DNA from: Novosphingobium piscinae
GTDB lineage: Bacteria; Pseudomonadota; Alphaproteobacteria; Sphingomonadales; Sphingomonadaceae
Direction of reading: 5' to 3'
Length of the DNA: 64,000 nucleotides
Assembly (NCBI RefSeq): GCF_014230355.1
Contig: NZ_JACLAX010000016.1
Coordinates: 1 to 64,000, forward strand
Part shown: positions 48,133 to 57,606 of the stretch, piece by piece
Numbering within the stretch: position 1 is the first letter of the stretch
Layout: each line of letters starts with the position of its first letter
Notes under the pieces: model-generated
What the model saw: only the letters and a program-made list of their open reading frames with translations
Databases searched by the model: none
Told to the model about the DNA's origin: nothing
Position numbers and translations under genes: made by a program

Positions 48133-50280
48133 ATGAACAAGCCCTTTCTGCTTGCGGCCAGCAGCCTTGCGCTGGTCCTGACCGCCTCCGGCCCGGCACT
48201 GGCCCAGACCGCTCCCGCCACATCTGCCGCCCCCGCCGCCACTGCCGACACCGGCGACTGGGGCCGCGCCGGCCTGCAGACCCAGTGGATCGATCGCTCG
48301 GTCCGGCCGGGGCAGGACTTCTTCCGCTATGTCAACGGCAAGTGGATCGACCAGTTCGAGATCCCGGCCGACCGCACCGGCTGGGGCTCGTTCCACCAGC
48401 TTGCGGCGCTGTCGGAAACCCGGGTGCGCGCGATCATCGATGATCTGGTGGCGAGCAAGCCCGCCCCTGGCAGCAACGAGGCGCGGCTCCTCGCCGCCTA
48501 CAGCGCCTTCATGAACGAGGGTGCGATCGAGCAGGCCGGCCTCGCCCCGGCCCGCCCGGTGCTCGACCGGATCGCCGCCGCGCGCTCGGCCGACGATCTG
48601 CTTGTCCTGTTTGCCGCGCCCGGCCTGCCCAGCCCGATCAACGGCAGTGTCGATGCCGATCCCAAGCAGAGCGACCGTTACGTCCTGCAGCTCGACCTGG
48701 GTGGTCTGGGCCTCCCCGATCGCGACTATTATCTGTCGGACAACCCCCGCTTCCCGCCGATCCGGGCGCAGTACAAGGCTTTCACCGCCATGCTGCTGGG
48801 CGAGGCCGGAATCGCCGATCCGCAGGGCATGGCCGAGCGGATCTACGCGCTCGAGACCGAGCTGGCCCGCGCCGCCTGGGATCGCACGATCACCCGCGAT
48901 CCGGACCTGACCTACAACAAGCTGACCATGGCCGAGGTGGCCGCGCTGCCGGGCGGCGCCGATCTCGCCACGTTCATCCGGGCCTCCGGCCCGGGCGCCG
49001 CGGCCGCCAGCGTGGTGACGATCAGCGAGCTGCCGCTGACCCCGGCCGAGGTCGCCCAGGCGCGCCTCACCCCGGATGAGCTCAAGGCCAAGGTCGGGGG
49101 CGGGTTCCCGGCGGCGCTGGCGCTGATCCGCAGCCAGCCGGTCGAAGTGTGGAAGGCCTGGCTCGCCGCGCGGTTCCTGTCGGCCCATGCTTCGGTCCTG
49201 CCGCGGCGCATCGACGATGCCAACTTCGCCTTCTACGGCAAGCTGCTGTCCGGCCAGCCCGAGCAGCGCGCCCGCTGGAAGCGCGGTCTCGATGCGGTCC
49301 AGCGCCAGCTCGGGGATCTGCTCGGCCAGATCTATGTCGCGCGCTATTTCCCCGCCGCCAACCGGGCGGCGATGACCGACCTGGTCGGCAACCTGCGCAA
49401 GGCGATGGCTGCCAACCTGGCCGAGCTCAAGTGGATGGGGCCAGAGACCCGCAAGCAGGCCGAGGCCAAGCTGGCGGCCTTCACGCCCAAGATCGGCAGC
49501 ACCGACCAGTGGAAGGACTATGCCGGGCTGACCATCACCGCGACCACCGCCTTCGCCAACGACATGGCCGCCGCGGAATGGCATTCCGCCTTCGCGGACA
49601 AGCGGATCGGGCAGCCGATCGACCGCAGCGAGTGGTACATGCAGCCGCAGACGGTGAATGCCTACTACAGCCCGCAGCGCAACGAGATCGTCTTTCCTGC
49701 CGCGATCCTCCAGCCGCCGTTCTTCAATCTCTCGGCCGATCCGGCGGTGAACTATGGCGGGATCGGCGCGGTGATCGGGCACGAGATGGGCCACGGGTTC
49801 GATGATCAGGGCGCGAAGTTCGATGGGACCGGCAACCTGCGCGACTGGTGGACCGCGGCTGACAAGCGCAACTTCGTGGCCCTTACTGACCGGCTGGTGG
49901 GGCAGTACGACAAGCTCTGCCCGTTCGACGGCGGCAAGACCTGCGTCAACGGCAAGCTGACCCTGGGCGAAAACATCGGCGATCTCGGCGGGCTCAGCCT
50001 GGCCTACCGGGCCTACAAGCTCTCGCTCGGGGGCAAGCCGGCTCCGGTGATCGACGGCCTGACCGGTGACCAGCGCTTCTTCATGGGCTTTGCCCAGGTC
50101 TGGCGGTCGAAGTACCGCGAGGAGACCGCCCGGCAGCTGCTGCTGGTCGATCCGCACTCGCCGGCGATGTACCGGGTCAACGGCATCGTCCGTAACTTCG
50201 ACGAATGGTACAAGGCCTTCGGGGTCAAGCCGGGCGACGCCCTGTACCTGCCGCCGGCCGAGCGCATCCGCATCTGGTGA
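48133..50280 (+). CDS. M13-family zinc metallopeptidase (neprilysin-like), exported
   Basis: 715 residues with a signal peptide (LAASSLALVLTASGPALAQ). The zinc site is HEMGH at residues 550-554, followed by GENIGDLGG with the third ligand E613 and the family NAYYSPQRNEIVFPAAILQ substrate-binding segment. The N-terminal part RPGQDFFRYVNGKWIDQFEIPAD matches bacterial M13 enzymes. They cut oligopeptides in the periplasm or outer membrane. The ATG at 48133 is chosen because it begins a proper signal peptide. A 6-bp GGCCCG hairpin (48021-48035) upstream separates it weakly from the ABC exporter gene. Confidence 0.93.
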   Translation: MNKPFLLAASSLALVLTASGPALAQTAPATSAAPAATADTGDWGRAGLQTQWIDRSVRPGQDFFRYVNGKWIDQFEIPADRTGWGSFHQLAALSETRVRAIIDDLVASKPAPGSNEARLLAAYSAFMNEGAIEQAGLAPARPVLDRIAAARSADDLLVLFAAPGLPSPINGSVDADPKQSDRYVLQLDLGGLGLPDRDYYLSDNPRFPPIRAQYKAFTAMLLGEAGIADPQGMAERIYALETELARAAWDRTITRDPDLTYNKLTMAEVAALPGGADLATFIRASGPGAAAASVVTISELPLTPAEVAQARLTPDELKAKVGGGFPAALALIRSQPVEVWKAWLAARFLSAHASVLPRRIDDANFAFYGKLLSGQPEQRARWKRGLDAVQRQLGDLLGQIYVARYFPAANRAAMTDLVGNLRKAMAANLAELKWMGPETRKQAEAKLAAFTPKIGSTDQWKDYAGLTITATTAFANDMAAAEWHSAFADKRIGQPIDRSEWYMQPQTVNAYYSPQRNEIVFPAAILQPPFFNLSADPAVNYGGIGAVIGHEMGHGFDDQGAKFDGTGNLRDWWTAADKRNFVALTDRLVGQYDKLCPFDGGKTCVNGKLTLGENIGDLGGLSLAYRAYKLSLGGKPAPVIDGLTGDQRFFMGFAQVWRSKYREETARQLLLVDPHSPAMYRVNGIVRNFDEWYKAFGVKPGDALYLPPAERIRIW

Positions 50281-50290
50281 CGGCGCGAGA

Positions 50291-50324
50291 GCGCAGGGGG
50301 CGCTGATCACGGCGACCCCTGCGC
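50291..50324 (+). terminator. Hairpin after M13 peptidase gene
   Basis: A 9-bp stem (GCGCAGGGG / CCCCTGCGC) with a 16-nt loop begins 11 bases after the stop. No T-run follows, so termination strength is uncertain. Confidence 0.45.
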
Positions 50325-50454
50325 GTCCCCCGGGTCAGGCGAGGGAGGACAATCCTGAGGCCGGGGTGTGCAGCCCCGGGACCCTCGGGACATTTGCGCA
50401 ATCCTGACCGGCGCACCTTGCCAGTGCCTCCCTCGCCCGGCATGACCCGGCGCC

Positions 50455-51267
50455 ATGACGCAGACCATCACCGCCGTCCTGCTCGGCATCGTCGAGGGCC
50501 TCACCGAATTTCTGCCGGTGTCCTCGACCGGCCACCTGATCCTTGCGACCGAGCTGTTCGGCTTCGACGCCGATCACTGGAAGGTGTTCAACGTGGTCAT
50601 CCAGCTCGGCGCGATTCTGGCCGTGGTGGTGCAGTACTGGCGCACGTTCTGGGCCGTGGGCATGGGTCTGCTCCGGCTCGAACCGCTCAGCCTGGCCTTC
50701 CTGCGCAACCTGCTGCTGGCCTTCCTGCCTTCGGTGGTGATCGGGCTGGCCGCCAAGCGCTATATCGACGTGCTGCTCGGCAGTCCGCTGGTGGTCTGCG
50801 CCGCGCTGGTGCTGGGGGGCTTCGCGATCCTGGCGATCGAACAGAGAGCCAGGCCCGGCCCGGCGACCGGGATCGGCCAGTTGCCCGCGCGCCAGGCGAT
50901 CGGGGTGGGGCTGGTCCAGTGCATCGCGATGATCCCCGGCGTCAGCCGCTCGGGGGCGACGATCATGGGCGCGCTGGCGATGGGGATCGAGCGCCGCACC
51001 GCCGCCGAATTCAGCTTTTTCCTGGCGATTCCGACCATGCTCGGCGCCACGGTGCTGGAGCTGCGGGACAACGGCGCGGCCCTGATGAGCGGCGCGGGGC
51101 CCGTGGGCTGGAGCGAGATCGCGATCGGCTTCGCGGTGTCGTTCGTGGTCGCACTGGCGGTGATCAAAGGCTTTGTCGCCTACGTCAGCCGCCGCGGCTT
51201 CGCGCCCTTCGCCTGGTATCGGATCGTCGCCGGACTGGCCGCGGGCGCCTTCCTCCTGCTGCGCTGA
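50455..51267 (+). CDS. uppP: Undecaprenyl-diphosphate phosphatase
   Basis: 270 residues and about eight membrane helices. It recycles undecaprenyl pyrophosphate to the carrier used for peptidoglycan and surface glycans, and confers bacitracin tolerance. Catalytic motifs: VEGLTEFLPVSSTGHLIL (Glu/Ser cluster near residue 15) and PGVSRSGATIMGALAMGI (Arg near 160). The C-terminal AYVSRRGFAPFAWYRIVAG is standard. No obvious ribosome site precedes the ATG. The exosortase-type glycan genes 6 kb upstream would use the same carrier, but the two sets are not one operon. Confidence 0.95.
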   Translation: MTQTITAVLLGIVEGLTEFLPVSSTGHLILATELFGFDADHWKVFNVVIQLGAILAVVVQYWRTFWAVGMGLLRLEPLSLAFLRNLLLAFLPSVVIGLAAKRYIDVLLGSPLVVCAALVLGGFAILAIEQRARPGPATGIGQLPARQAIGVGLVQCIAMIPGVSRSGATIMGALAMGIERRTAAEFSFFLAIPTMLGATVLELRDNGAALMSGAGPVGWSEIAIGFAVSFVVALAVIKGFVAYVSRRGFAPFAWYRIVAGLAAGAFLLLR

Positions 51268-51383
51268 ACCCCGTCCCGCCGCACCGTGCGGCCCGGGATT
51301 CGTCGCCCCTCGAGGAACCGTCCTCTTTCCCGGGACTTTCACTGCAGACAGCGACTTGCCGTCAGCAGCACAAGGAAAAGGTC

Positions 51384-51653
51384 ATGGGCCTCATCATTCT
51401 CATCATCGTTGGCGGCATCCTCGGCTGGCTTGCCGGCATCGTGATGCGCACCGACGGCCAGCAGGGCGTCCTTCTCAATGTCGTCGTGGGGATCGTTGGG
51501 GCCGTGCTGGCCGGGTTCATTCTCAACCCGCTGATCGGCGGTGGCAACATCGTGTCCGGGGACTTCTCGGCCAGCGCCCTGCTGATCTCGTTCATCGGCG
51601 CGGTCGTGCTGCTCGCGATCGTCAATCTGGTGCGCCGCGGCTCGGTCCGCTGA
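51384..51653 (+). CDS. GlsB/YeaQ/YmgE-family stress membrane protein
   Basis: 89 residues with a good ribosome site (AAGGAAAAG). Three hydrophobic helices, GLIILIIVGGILGWLAGIVM, GVLLNVVVGIVGAVLAGFIL and ALLISFIGAVVLLAIVNLV, carry the glycine-rich zipper pattern of the family (transglycosylase-associated protein, Pfam Transgly_assoc). E. coli homologues are induced by envelope, acid and osmotic stress; the exact function is unknown. The gene stands alone, 117 bases after uppP. Confidence 0.87.
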   Translation: MGLIILIIVGGILGWLAGIVMRTDGQQGVLLNVVVGIVGAVLAGFILNPLIGGGNIVSGDFSASALLISFIGAVVLLAIVNLVRRGSVR

Positions 51654-52013
51654 GACGCGACATCCTGGCCGGCGTTAAGGCGGTCGCAACACTTTCGTCG
51701 TCTTTTCGCGCTACCAGCGGGACCATGCCCTGATCTCTCGCAAAAGGGGCAGGGCAGCCGGGGTGTCGCGGCTCGGCGCCAGTTCGGTGATTCGCGAATC
51801 GGGCGAGATCAGGCCCGCTGCGATTGAGAATGCCGCCGATCGCAACGGGCGCTGTTGGGCCCGCGGCGGTCCGGTATCAAGGCCGACGGGATGCGCATAT
51901 CCCGTCGGCCTTGACTTTCGGGTGATTCCCCCGCAGAGGCCGCAACCTTGCCGGGCGGCGCTACGCTAGCGCCGCTCGATCCGTTTACACTGCTTGCTTA
52001 GGAACGCGTCGCC
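51654..52013. other. Gene-free 360-bp region with two strong hairpins
   Basis: No supported gene on either strand. It holds a 16-bp perfect stem TCAAGGCCGACGGGAT with its complement (51877-51914, 6-nt loop), a 9-bp stem GCGGCGCTA/TAGCGCCGC (51955-51975) and a 12-bp palindrome GATTCGCGAATC (51789-51800). The last ~40 bases probably hold the rpmG promoter. The long hairpin may end transcription from upstream or belong to an unannotated RNA. Confidence 0.6.
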
Positions 52014-52181
52014 ATGGCGAAGCCCGCAACCGTCAAGATCCGGCTGGTCTCCACCGCCGACACCGGCTTCTTCTACGTCACCAAGAAGAATCCGCGCAAC
52101 ACGACCGAGAAGTTCGTGTTCAAGAAGTACGATCCGGTCGTGCGCAAGCACGTGGAATTCAAGGAAGCGAAGATCAAGTAA
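52014..52181 (+). CDS. rpmG: 50S ribosomal protein L33
   Basis: 55 residues: [20 protein letters not shown] begins the protein, followed by [20 protein letters not shown] and a lysine-rich end. This is the zinc-free L33 form: there are no CxxC pairs. L33 sits near the exit-tRNA site on the large subunit. The ATG is preceded by TAGGAACGCG. lolA follows after 71 bases. Confidence 0.96.
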   Translation: MAKPATVKIRLVSTADTGFFYVTKKNPRNTTEKFVFKKYDPVVRKHVEFKEAKIK

Positions 52182-52252
52182 GCCGCGTGGCCCGGTTCCC
52201 CGGAACCGGGCAGGTTCACGCCGAGTTCAAGGCCCATCCGCAAGGAGGCGGC

Positions 52253-52930
52253 ATGAACAGCTTGATCGTCCCAGTCCGCGCGGCCCTTGGCCGCATCCTT
52301 TCCGGCGCCGCGGTTTCCGCGGCGCTTTGCCTGTCGGCCCCGCTCGTCGGTGCCCTGGCCGGCCCCGCCCCGGCGGCGGCGCAGGGTGCGACCGACCTTG
52401 ATCTGGCGGTGGGCGCGCTGCGCGCGATCACCACGCTGCAGGCCGACTTCCAGCAGACCGACCGCAATGGCCAGCGCGTTGCCGGCAAGCTCACGCTCAA
52501 ACGCCCGGGCAAGATCCGCTTCCAGTACCAGCCCGGCGTGCCATTGCTGATCGTCGGCGATGGCAAGGCGCTGACCCTGGTCGACTACGAGGTCAAACAG
52601 GTCCAGCGCTGGCCGATCCGCAACAGCCCGCTCGGCGCGCTGCTCGATCCCACCCGCGACGTGAAGCGCTTCGGCACGCTCCAGCCCAGCAGCGACCCCG
52701 CGATCGTCTCGATCGAGGTGCGCGACCGCGGCCACCCGGAGTACGGCGTGATCACCCTGATCTTCCAGCGCAAGGCCGATGCCCCGGGCGGGCTCGAGCT
52801 GGTCAGCTGGGTCTCGCTCGATTCGCAGAACCGGCGCACCACCATCCGGCTCGCCAACCAGCGCTATGGCATGGCCGTCGACGACAACGCGTTCCGCTTC
52901 AACGATCCCCGTCCCGCCACCCGTCGATAG
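52253..52930 (+). CDS. lolA: Outer-membrane lipoprotein carrier protein LolA
   Basis: 225 residues; the start has an ideal AAGGAGG ribosome site. A long signal peptide (about 43 residues, ending APAAAQ) is followed by the LolA fold: LRAITTLQADFQQTDRNGQRVAGKLTLKRPGKIRFQYQPG, GDGKALTLVDYEVKQVQRWPI and a C-terminal VDDNAFRFNDP. LolA ferries lipoproteins across the periplasm from LolCDE to the outer membrane. It sits between rpmG and a region with a strong terminator, then xth. Confidence 0.92.
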   Translation: MNSLIVPVRAALGRILSGAAVSAALCLSAPLVGALAGPAPAAAQGATDLDLAVGALRAITTLQADFQQTDRNGQRVAGKLTLKRPGKIRFQYQPGVPLLIVGDGKALTLVDYEVKQVQRWPIRNSPLGALLDPTRDVKRFGTLQPSSDPAIVSIEVRDRGHPEYGVITLIFQRKADAPGGLELVSWVSLDSQNRRTTIRLANQRYGMAVDDNAFRFNDPRPATRR

Positions 52931-53265
52931 CGCGCAACGGCTCATCGCCGTCCGCCCCATTTGCGCGACAAAGGGCGACAATTCTGCCGGTTTCGTTCAC
53001 CGGGGAGCAAGCGAGCAGCGGCTAGACAGGTTCTCGACAAGGCGATCGGAAGCGGGTTTCCCCCCTGTTGCCCGAGCTTCCCTGGTGGTTGCCCTGTCAC
53101 AGCGTGACGAACGCGACAAGGAACCCTCGTGCCACTGCCCCCGGCACGAGGGTTTTCCTTTGTTCCGGTGCGGCCATGCTGGCCGACGCCCTGACCATGC
53201 CATCCGGAAACCGGGAGCGCGCTTGGGCACTGGAAAACCGCGGCGCCGCTCCCTAAAGCCGGGCG
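52931..53265 (+). ncRNA. Possible small RNA between lolA and xth (weak)
   Basis: 335 bases without a supported gene. A strong intrinsic terminator at 53122-53156 lies 190 bases past the lolA stop, farther than usual for lolA alone, so it may instead end an independent small transcript. The segment 53040-53110 is rich in C/T runs (TTTCCCCCC, GAGCTTCCCTGG) that could be loop sequences. No promoter was identified with confidence; the alternative is a long lolA 3' UTR. Confidence 0.35.
53122..53156 (+). terminator. Strong Rho-independent terminator
   Basis: A 12-bp perfect stem (AACCCTCGTGCC / GGCACGAGGGTT) with a 9-nt C-rich loop, then TTTTCCTTTG. Confidence 0.85.
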
Positions 53266-54053
<788 letters not shown>

Positions 54054-54057
<4 letters not shown>

Positions 54058-55124
54058 CCGTTGATCCGGCCGGCGCCCCCCGCCGCGTCGCGCTCGCGCT
54101 CGATGCGCTGCGCCACGGCTGGGCCGTGCTGGTCGACGGGACGCTCGCCCTGCTGCCGGCCGAGACCGGCTTCGGTCCCGGAGCGACCGCGCCGCACATG
54201 CTGATCTCGGCCGCGCGGGCGGTGACGCTCAAGCTGGCCAACCAGCGCGAGGCCGCCGTGCCCGAGGCGCCGGTGCTGATCCGTGCGGCCGCGCCGTTCG
54301 ACCTGGCCGAGGCCCGCGTCCTGGCCGATCCTGCGCTCGACCTGACCCATCCGTTCAAGGGTCCGTTCCGCGCCGAACCCTTGCCCGATCCGGTCGCGGC
54401 GGCGACCGCGATGGAGCTGGCCCGGCTGGCCGGGATCCTGCCGGCCTTCCTGGTCCTCGCCGCGGTGCCGGACGAGGTCCAGGCCGTGGGCACGGCCGAC
54501 CTCGCGGCCTGGCGGGACACCGCACATCTCGTCATCGCCAGCCGCGCCCGGCTCCCGGTGGCGGCCTGCGAGGAGGCCGAGATCGTCGCCTTCCGTGCCC
54601 GCGACGATCTGCGCGAGCATGTCGCGCTGGTGATCGGCACCCAGCGCGGCGACCGCGCGCCGCTGGTGCGGCTCCATTCCGAATGCCTGACCGGCGATAT
54701 CCTCGGCAGCCTCAAGTGCGATTGCGGGCCGCAGCTCCACGCCGCGCTGGCGGCGATGGCCGCCGAGGCGGCCGAGGGCGGCTGGGGCGTGCTGCTCTAC
54801 CTGCGCCAGGAAGGGCGCGGGATTGGCCTGGTCAACAAGCTGCGCGCCTACCGGCTGCAGGACCTGGGTTTCGATACGGTCGATGCCAACAACCGGCTTG
54901 GCCTGCCCACCGAGGCGCGCGATTTTCCCGTGGCGGCGCGGATGCTCGAGCTGCTCGGGGTCGCGGCGGTCCGGCTGATGACCAACAATCCCGCCAAGGT
55001 CGCGGCGCTCGAAGGCGTGGGGGTGACCGTGGCCGAGCGGGTGCCGCACCAGCTGCCCGCCAACCCCCACAACGCGCGCTATCTGGCCACCAAGCGCGAC
55101 CGGACCGGCCACCTGCTGGGCTAG
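54054..55124 (+). CDS. ribA: GTP cyclohydrolase II with degenerate N-terminal domain
   Basis: 356 residues. The start is a TTG overlapping the xth stop (TTGA); no better start lies before the fold begins. The C-terminal half is a complete GCHII: zinc cysteines in HSECLTGDILGSLKCDCGPQL, LRQEGRGIGLVNKLRAY, and VPHQLPANPHNARYLATKRDRTGHLL. The N-terminal ~170 residues align in layout with DHBP synthase (ALDALRHGWAVLVDG), but the acidic metal-binding DRENEGD-type motif is absent, so that activity is presumably lost. It opens the GTP imidazole ring in the first step of riboflavin synthesis. A separate RibB must exist elsewhere. Confidence 0.9.
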
Positions 55125-55146
55125 CCGGTCCGGCGCGCGGGCGGCG

Positions 55147-55440
55147 TCAGAACGCCGGCCAGAGCAGGCCGAGCAGCACGGCGCCAAGCGCCGCGGCAAC
55201 CGCGAGGCCGCGCAACCAGTCGGCCAGGCGGAGCCGGTCGAGGTGATCGGCACGGAACTGGCAGTAGGCTGCGGTGACGTCCGGATTGCTGGCGATCAGC
55301 CCGACATCGAGCGCCGAGGCTTCGGTGGTGAAGTAGTTCGTCAGTTCGGCGAGGGCCGCCGGGTTCAGATGGGGATAGCGCGCCAGTGCGCGCTCGATGT
55401 CAGCCCGGCGCGCGGCGCGGGCAGCTTCGGATTCAGCCAT
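55147..55440 (-). CDS. Small hypothetical tail-anchored protein
   Basis: 97 residues. A charged N-terminal part (ESEAARAARRADIERALARYPHLNPAALAELTNYF) precedes TTEASALDVGLIASNPDVTAAYCQFRADHLDRL, and one C-terminal helix (LRGLAVAAALGAVLLGLLWPAF) would anchor it to the membrane with the N-terminus in the cytosol. The RYPHLNPAALAELTNYF..ALD pattern recurs in sphingomonad hypotheticals; no function is known. It is convergent with ribA, 22 bases from its stop, and lies downstream of two other minus-strand small genes. Confidence 0.65.
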   Translation of the reverse strand: MAESEAARAARRADIERALARYPHLNPAALAELTNYFTTEASALDVGLIASNPDVTAAYCQFRADHLDRLRLADWLRGLAVAAALGAVLLGLLWPAF

Positions 55441-55478
55441 GGATGGGCTCCTGATGCTTGCGGGGGAAACGGCAAGGA

Positions 55479-55841
55479 TCAGGCGTGGGGCGGGGCGCGG
55501 GGTCCGGCTGAGGGGGGCAGATAGGGGAAGGGCGGAGGGCCGGTCGAACGCGGCCGCATCCAGGGCTGGGGCTGCCGGGCGGCCGCCTCGCGGGCCAGCG
55601 GCCGGGGCATCGCATAGGGCCGCGGGGGCAGCGGCATGGCCAGTCCGGGCTGCGCCTCGGCCTGCTGCGCTCGGGCCAGCGCCACGTCGACTGTCGCGGC
55701 ACTGAACGCCGATCCGCGCTGCGGCGTGAACGGCGCGCTCACCGGCGCGAGCGCCTGCAGGCAGGCCGCGGCGAGCAGCAGCAGCGCCAGCCCTGCGAAC
55801 AGGCGGCGGCGCAGCGCGCAGGGGACGGCGGGCAGGCTCAT
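55479..55841 (-). CDS. Small Pro-rich hypothetical exported protein
   Basis: 120 residues from the ATG at 55841 (a start at 55877 would add 12). Basic residues (CALRRR) precede a hydrophobic segment, LFAGLALLLLAAACLQALAPV, which could be a signal peptide; AAAC within it resembles a weak lipobox. The rest is Pro/Ala/Arg-rich with little predicted structure. No family recognised. It lies between the tail-anchored protein and the RHH gene on the same strand, and low complexity makes the call modest. Confidence 0.5.
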   Translation of the reverse strand: MSLPAVPCALRRRLFAGLALLLLAAACLQALAPVSAPFTPQRGSAFSAATVDVALARAQQAEAQPGLAMPLPPRPYAMPRPLAREAAARQPQPWMRPRSTGPPPFPYLPPSAGPRAPPHA

Positions 55842-55893
55842 GCCCCGCCGCCTATCGCCGGGGGGATGCGCTGGCAAGTCGCGGCGCGGTGGG

Positions 55894-56103
55894 TCAGTCG
55901 GTGCCGGTGTCCTGGGGCGGCCGGCCGCGGCGCGGCGGTGCGGTGCGTCCCGGATGGATCCCGCGCCGCCCGAGCGCCTCGCGCAGCAGCACCTCGACCT
56001 GCGCGTTGACCGAGCGCAGCTCGGCCGCGGCGAGTCGTTCGAGCGCGGCGTGGAGTGCCGGATCGAGCCGCAGCGGGAAGGACTTGCGGGCAGGGCCGGT
56101 CAT
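55894..56103 (-). CDS. Arc-like ribbon-helix-helix DNA-binding protein
   Basis: 69 residues. The ribbon strand [38 protein letters not shown] matches Arc/MetJ-type RHH proteins: a beta strand with polar residues for major-groove contact (FPLRLD), then two helices with S-x-N at the turn. The last ~20 residues are basic and Pro-rich. It starts 18 bases after the SPFH gene on the same strand, so the two are co-transcribed, and it probably represses that operon through the AT-rich palindrome upstream of the SPFH gene (inference). No toxin partner is adjacent. Confidence 0.82.
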   Translation of the reverse strand: MTGPARKSFPLRLDPALHAALERLAAAELRSVNAQVEVLLREALGRRGIHPGRTAPPRRGRPPQDTGTD

Positions 56104-56121
56104 GCGCGGGCGCGGCCGGGC

Positions 56122-57045
56122 CTACTGGTACAGGGTGCCCGTGTTGAGCACCGGCTGCGCCTCGCGCTCGCCGCACAGCACCACCATCAGGTTGGACACC
56201 ATGGTCGCCCGCCGCTCGGGGTCGAGTTCGACCACGTTCTTCTCGGACAGCTGGTTGAGCGCCATCTCGACCATGCTGACCGCACCTTCGACCAGCTTCT
56301 TGCGCGCGCTGATCACCGCCTCGGCCTGCTGGCGGCGGAGCATGGCGCCGGCAATCTCGGGGGCATAGGCCAGGTGGGTCAGGCCACAGTCATCGACCGT
56401 GATCCCCGCCACGGCGAGACGCTGGTTGAGCTCGTCGCGCAGCTCGGCCCCGACCTGCTCATGGCTGCCGCGCAGGGTGACCTCGTGGTGCTCGATATCG
56501 TCATAGGGATAGCGCGAGCCGATCGATCGCACCGCGGATTCGATCTGGACGACCACGAAGGCCTTGTAGTCGTCGACGTCGAACAGCGCCTGGGCCGTGT
56601 CGGCCACGCGCCACACGACGTTGCTGGCGATCTCGATCGGGTTGCCTCGCAGGTCGTTCACCTTGAGCTTTTCCGAGACCATGTTGTTGGCCCGCACCGA
56701 GATCCGGGTCTTGCCCATCCACGGCCAGACCCAGCGCAGCCCGGCATTGCGGTCGGTGCCGCGATAGGATCCGAACAGGGTGATCGCTGCCGCCTGGTTG
56801 GGCTGGATCATGTAGAAACCCTTAGCGATCACGATCAAGGCCAGCGGCATCAGCACGATCGAGCCAAGGAAACCGGGCACTGCGTCGTCTCCGGGCGCGG
56901 CGGTGCCGAAGGTGGTGATGCGCAGCACCAGCAGGAAGGCCAGGGCCAGGAAGATCACCAGCATGAGATAGCCGCTGGTGCTCCAGGCCACCCGCTCGCG
57001 GGTCGAGGCCATCGGATCACCGGACAGGACTTGGTCGCCAGACAT
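56122..57045 (-). CDS. SPFH/Band 7 domain membrane protein
   Basis: 307 residues. Two N-terminal helices (YLMLVIFLALAFLLVLRI and IVLMPLALIVIAKGFYMI) precede the SPFH domain: PNQAAAITLFGSYRGTDRNAGLRWVWPW, the conserved SEKLKVNDLRGNPIEIASNVVWRVAD, and FVVVQIESAVRSIGSRYPYD. A long helix (LRRQQAEAVISARKKLVEGAVSMVEMAL) would form the oligomer coiled coil. SPFH proteins assemble ring or cage structures in membrane microdomains and often hold proteases. Unlike NfeD/slipin pairs, it is paired with an RHH regulator. A near-perfect 18-bp palindrome lies 16 bases upstream of its start. Confidence 0.87.
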   Translation of the reverse strand: MSGDQVLSGDPMASTRERVAWSTSGYLMLVIFLALAFLLVLRITTFGTAAPGDDAVPGFLGSIVLMPLALIVIAKGFYMIQPNQAAAITLFGSYRGTDRNAGLRWVWPWMGKTRISVRANNMVSEKLKVNDLRGNPIEIASNVVWRVADTAQALFDVDDYKAFVVVQIESAVRSIGSRYPYDDIEHHEVTLRGSHEQVGAELRDELNQRLAVAGITVDDCGLTHLAYAPEIAGAMLRRQQAEAVISARKKLVEGAVSMVEMALNQLSEKNVVELDPERRATMVSNLMVVLCGEREAQPVLNTGTLYQ

Positions 57046-57060
57046 CGCCGTTCTCGCTTT

Positions 57061-57078
57061 AAATATGATATCGTATTT
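57061..57078 (-). promoter_or_regulatory. Candidate operator of SPFH/RHH operon
   Basis: AAATATGATATCGTATTT is an 18-bp palindrome with one mismatched pair, an AT-rich spot in GC-rich DNA, 16 bases upstream of the SPFH start. Its position over or next to the promoter and the RHH gene in the operon make it a likely autorepression site. It shares the GATATCG/CGATATC core with the promoter at 25130-25191. Confidence 0.6.
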
Positions 57079-57375
57079 ATATCACCAGCGTCGGTATTCG
57101 GTCAATCGCAACAAAACATTACAGAACAGACGTCCGATATCCGACTGTGCTGGGCTATACCGTTGTGTACGGACCGGGCCCCTCTGGCGCGGCATCGTGA
57201 CAACCGGTTCACCTCCCCCCGACCCCGGTTGCCATGGCCTGAACAGGCAGATGCCACGTGATGTCGGACCGTATCGGATGCTGTCGATGCCGGACCATGG
57301 GCTTCCCCATCATACCCCTCCCCGGCATCGGCACATCCGATTGAAGCACGCCAGTTGCGAAGAGGAGCTAAACCC

Positions 57376-57552
57376 ATGTCCAGCTACGCCTACCGTCTGA
57401 TGGAGCGTCACCAGCAGCTCGATGCCGAACTGCGCGAGGCGATGGCCCAGCGCGCCGTCGATCCGACCCGGATCGTCCGGCTCAAGAAGCTCAAGCTGCT
57501 GATCAAGGACCGGCTCAGCCGGCTGATGCACGGCGCGGCGCACCGCGTCTGA
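57376..57552 (+). CDS. DUF465 family protein (YdcH-like)
   Basis: 58 residues; the ATG follows AGAGGAGCTAAACCC. Short helical hairpin: YRLMERHQQLDAELREAMAQRAVDPTRIVRLKKLKLLIKDRL. The LDAEL and RLKKLKLLIKD segments are the DUF465 signature. Members are widespread in Proteobacteria, with no proven function. It stands alone, divergent from the SPFH operon, with a 330-base gap that holds the operator and no other gene. Confidence 0.85.
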   Translation: MSSYAYRLMERHQQLDAELREAMAQRAVDPTRIVRLKKLKLLIKDRLSRLMHGAAHRV

Positions 57553-57606
57553 CGCGGTGGCCCGGCCGCGGCCGTCCGCCCGCCGGCTCCGGGCCGTGGA
57601 CCAGGC

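Noticed and set aside
55894..56103. RHH gene as antitoxin of a toxin-antitoxin pair
   Set aside because: Neither neighbour is toxin-like: one is an SPFH protein and the other a Pro-rich exported protein.
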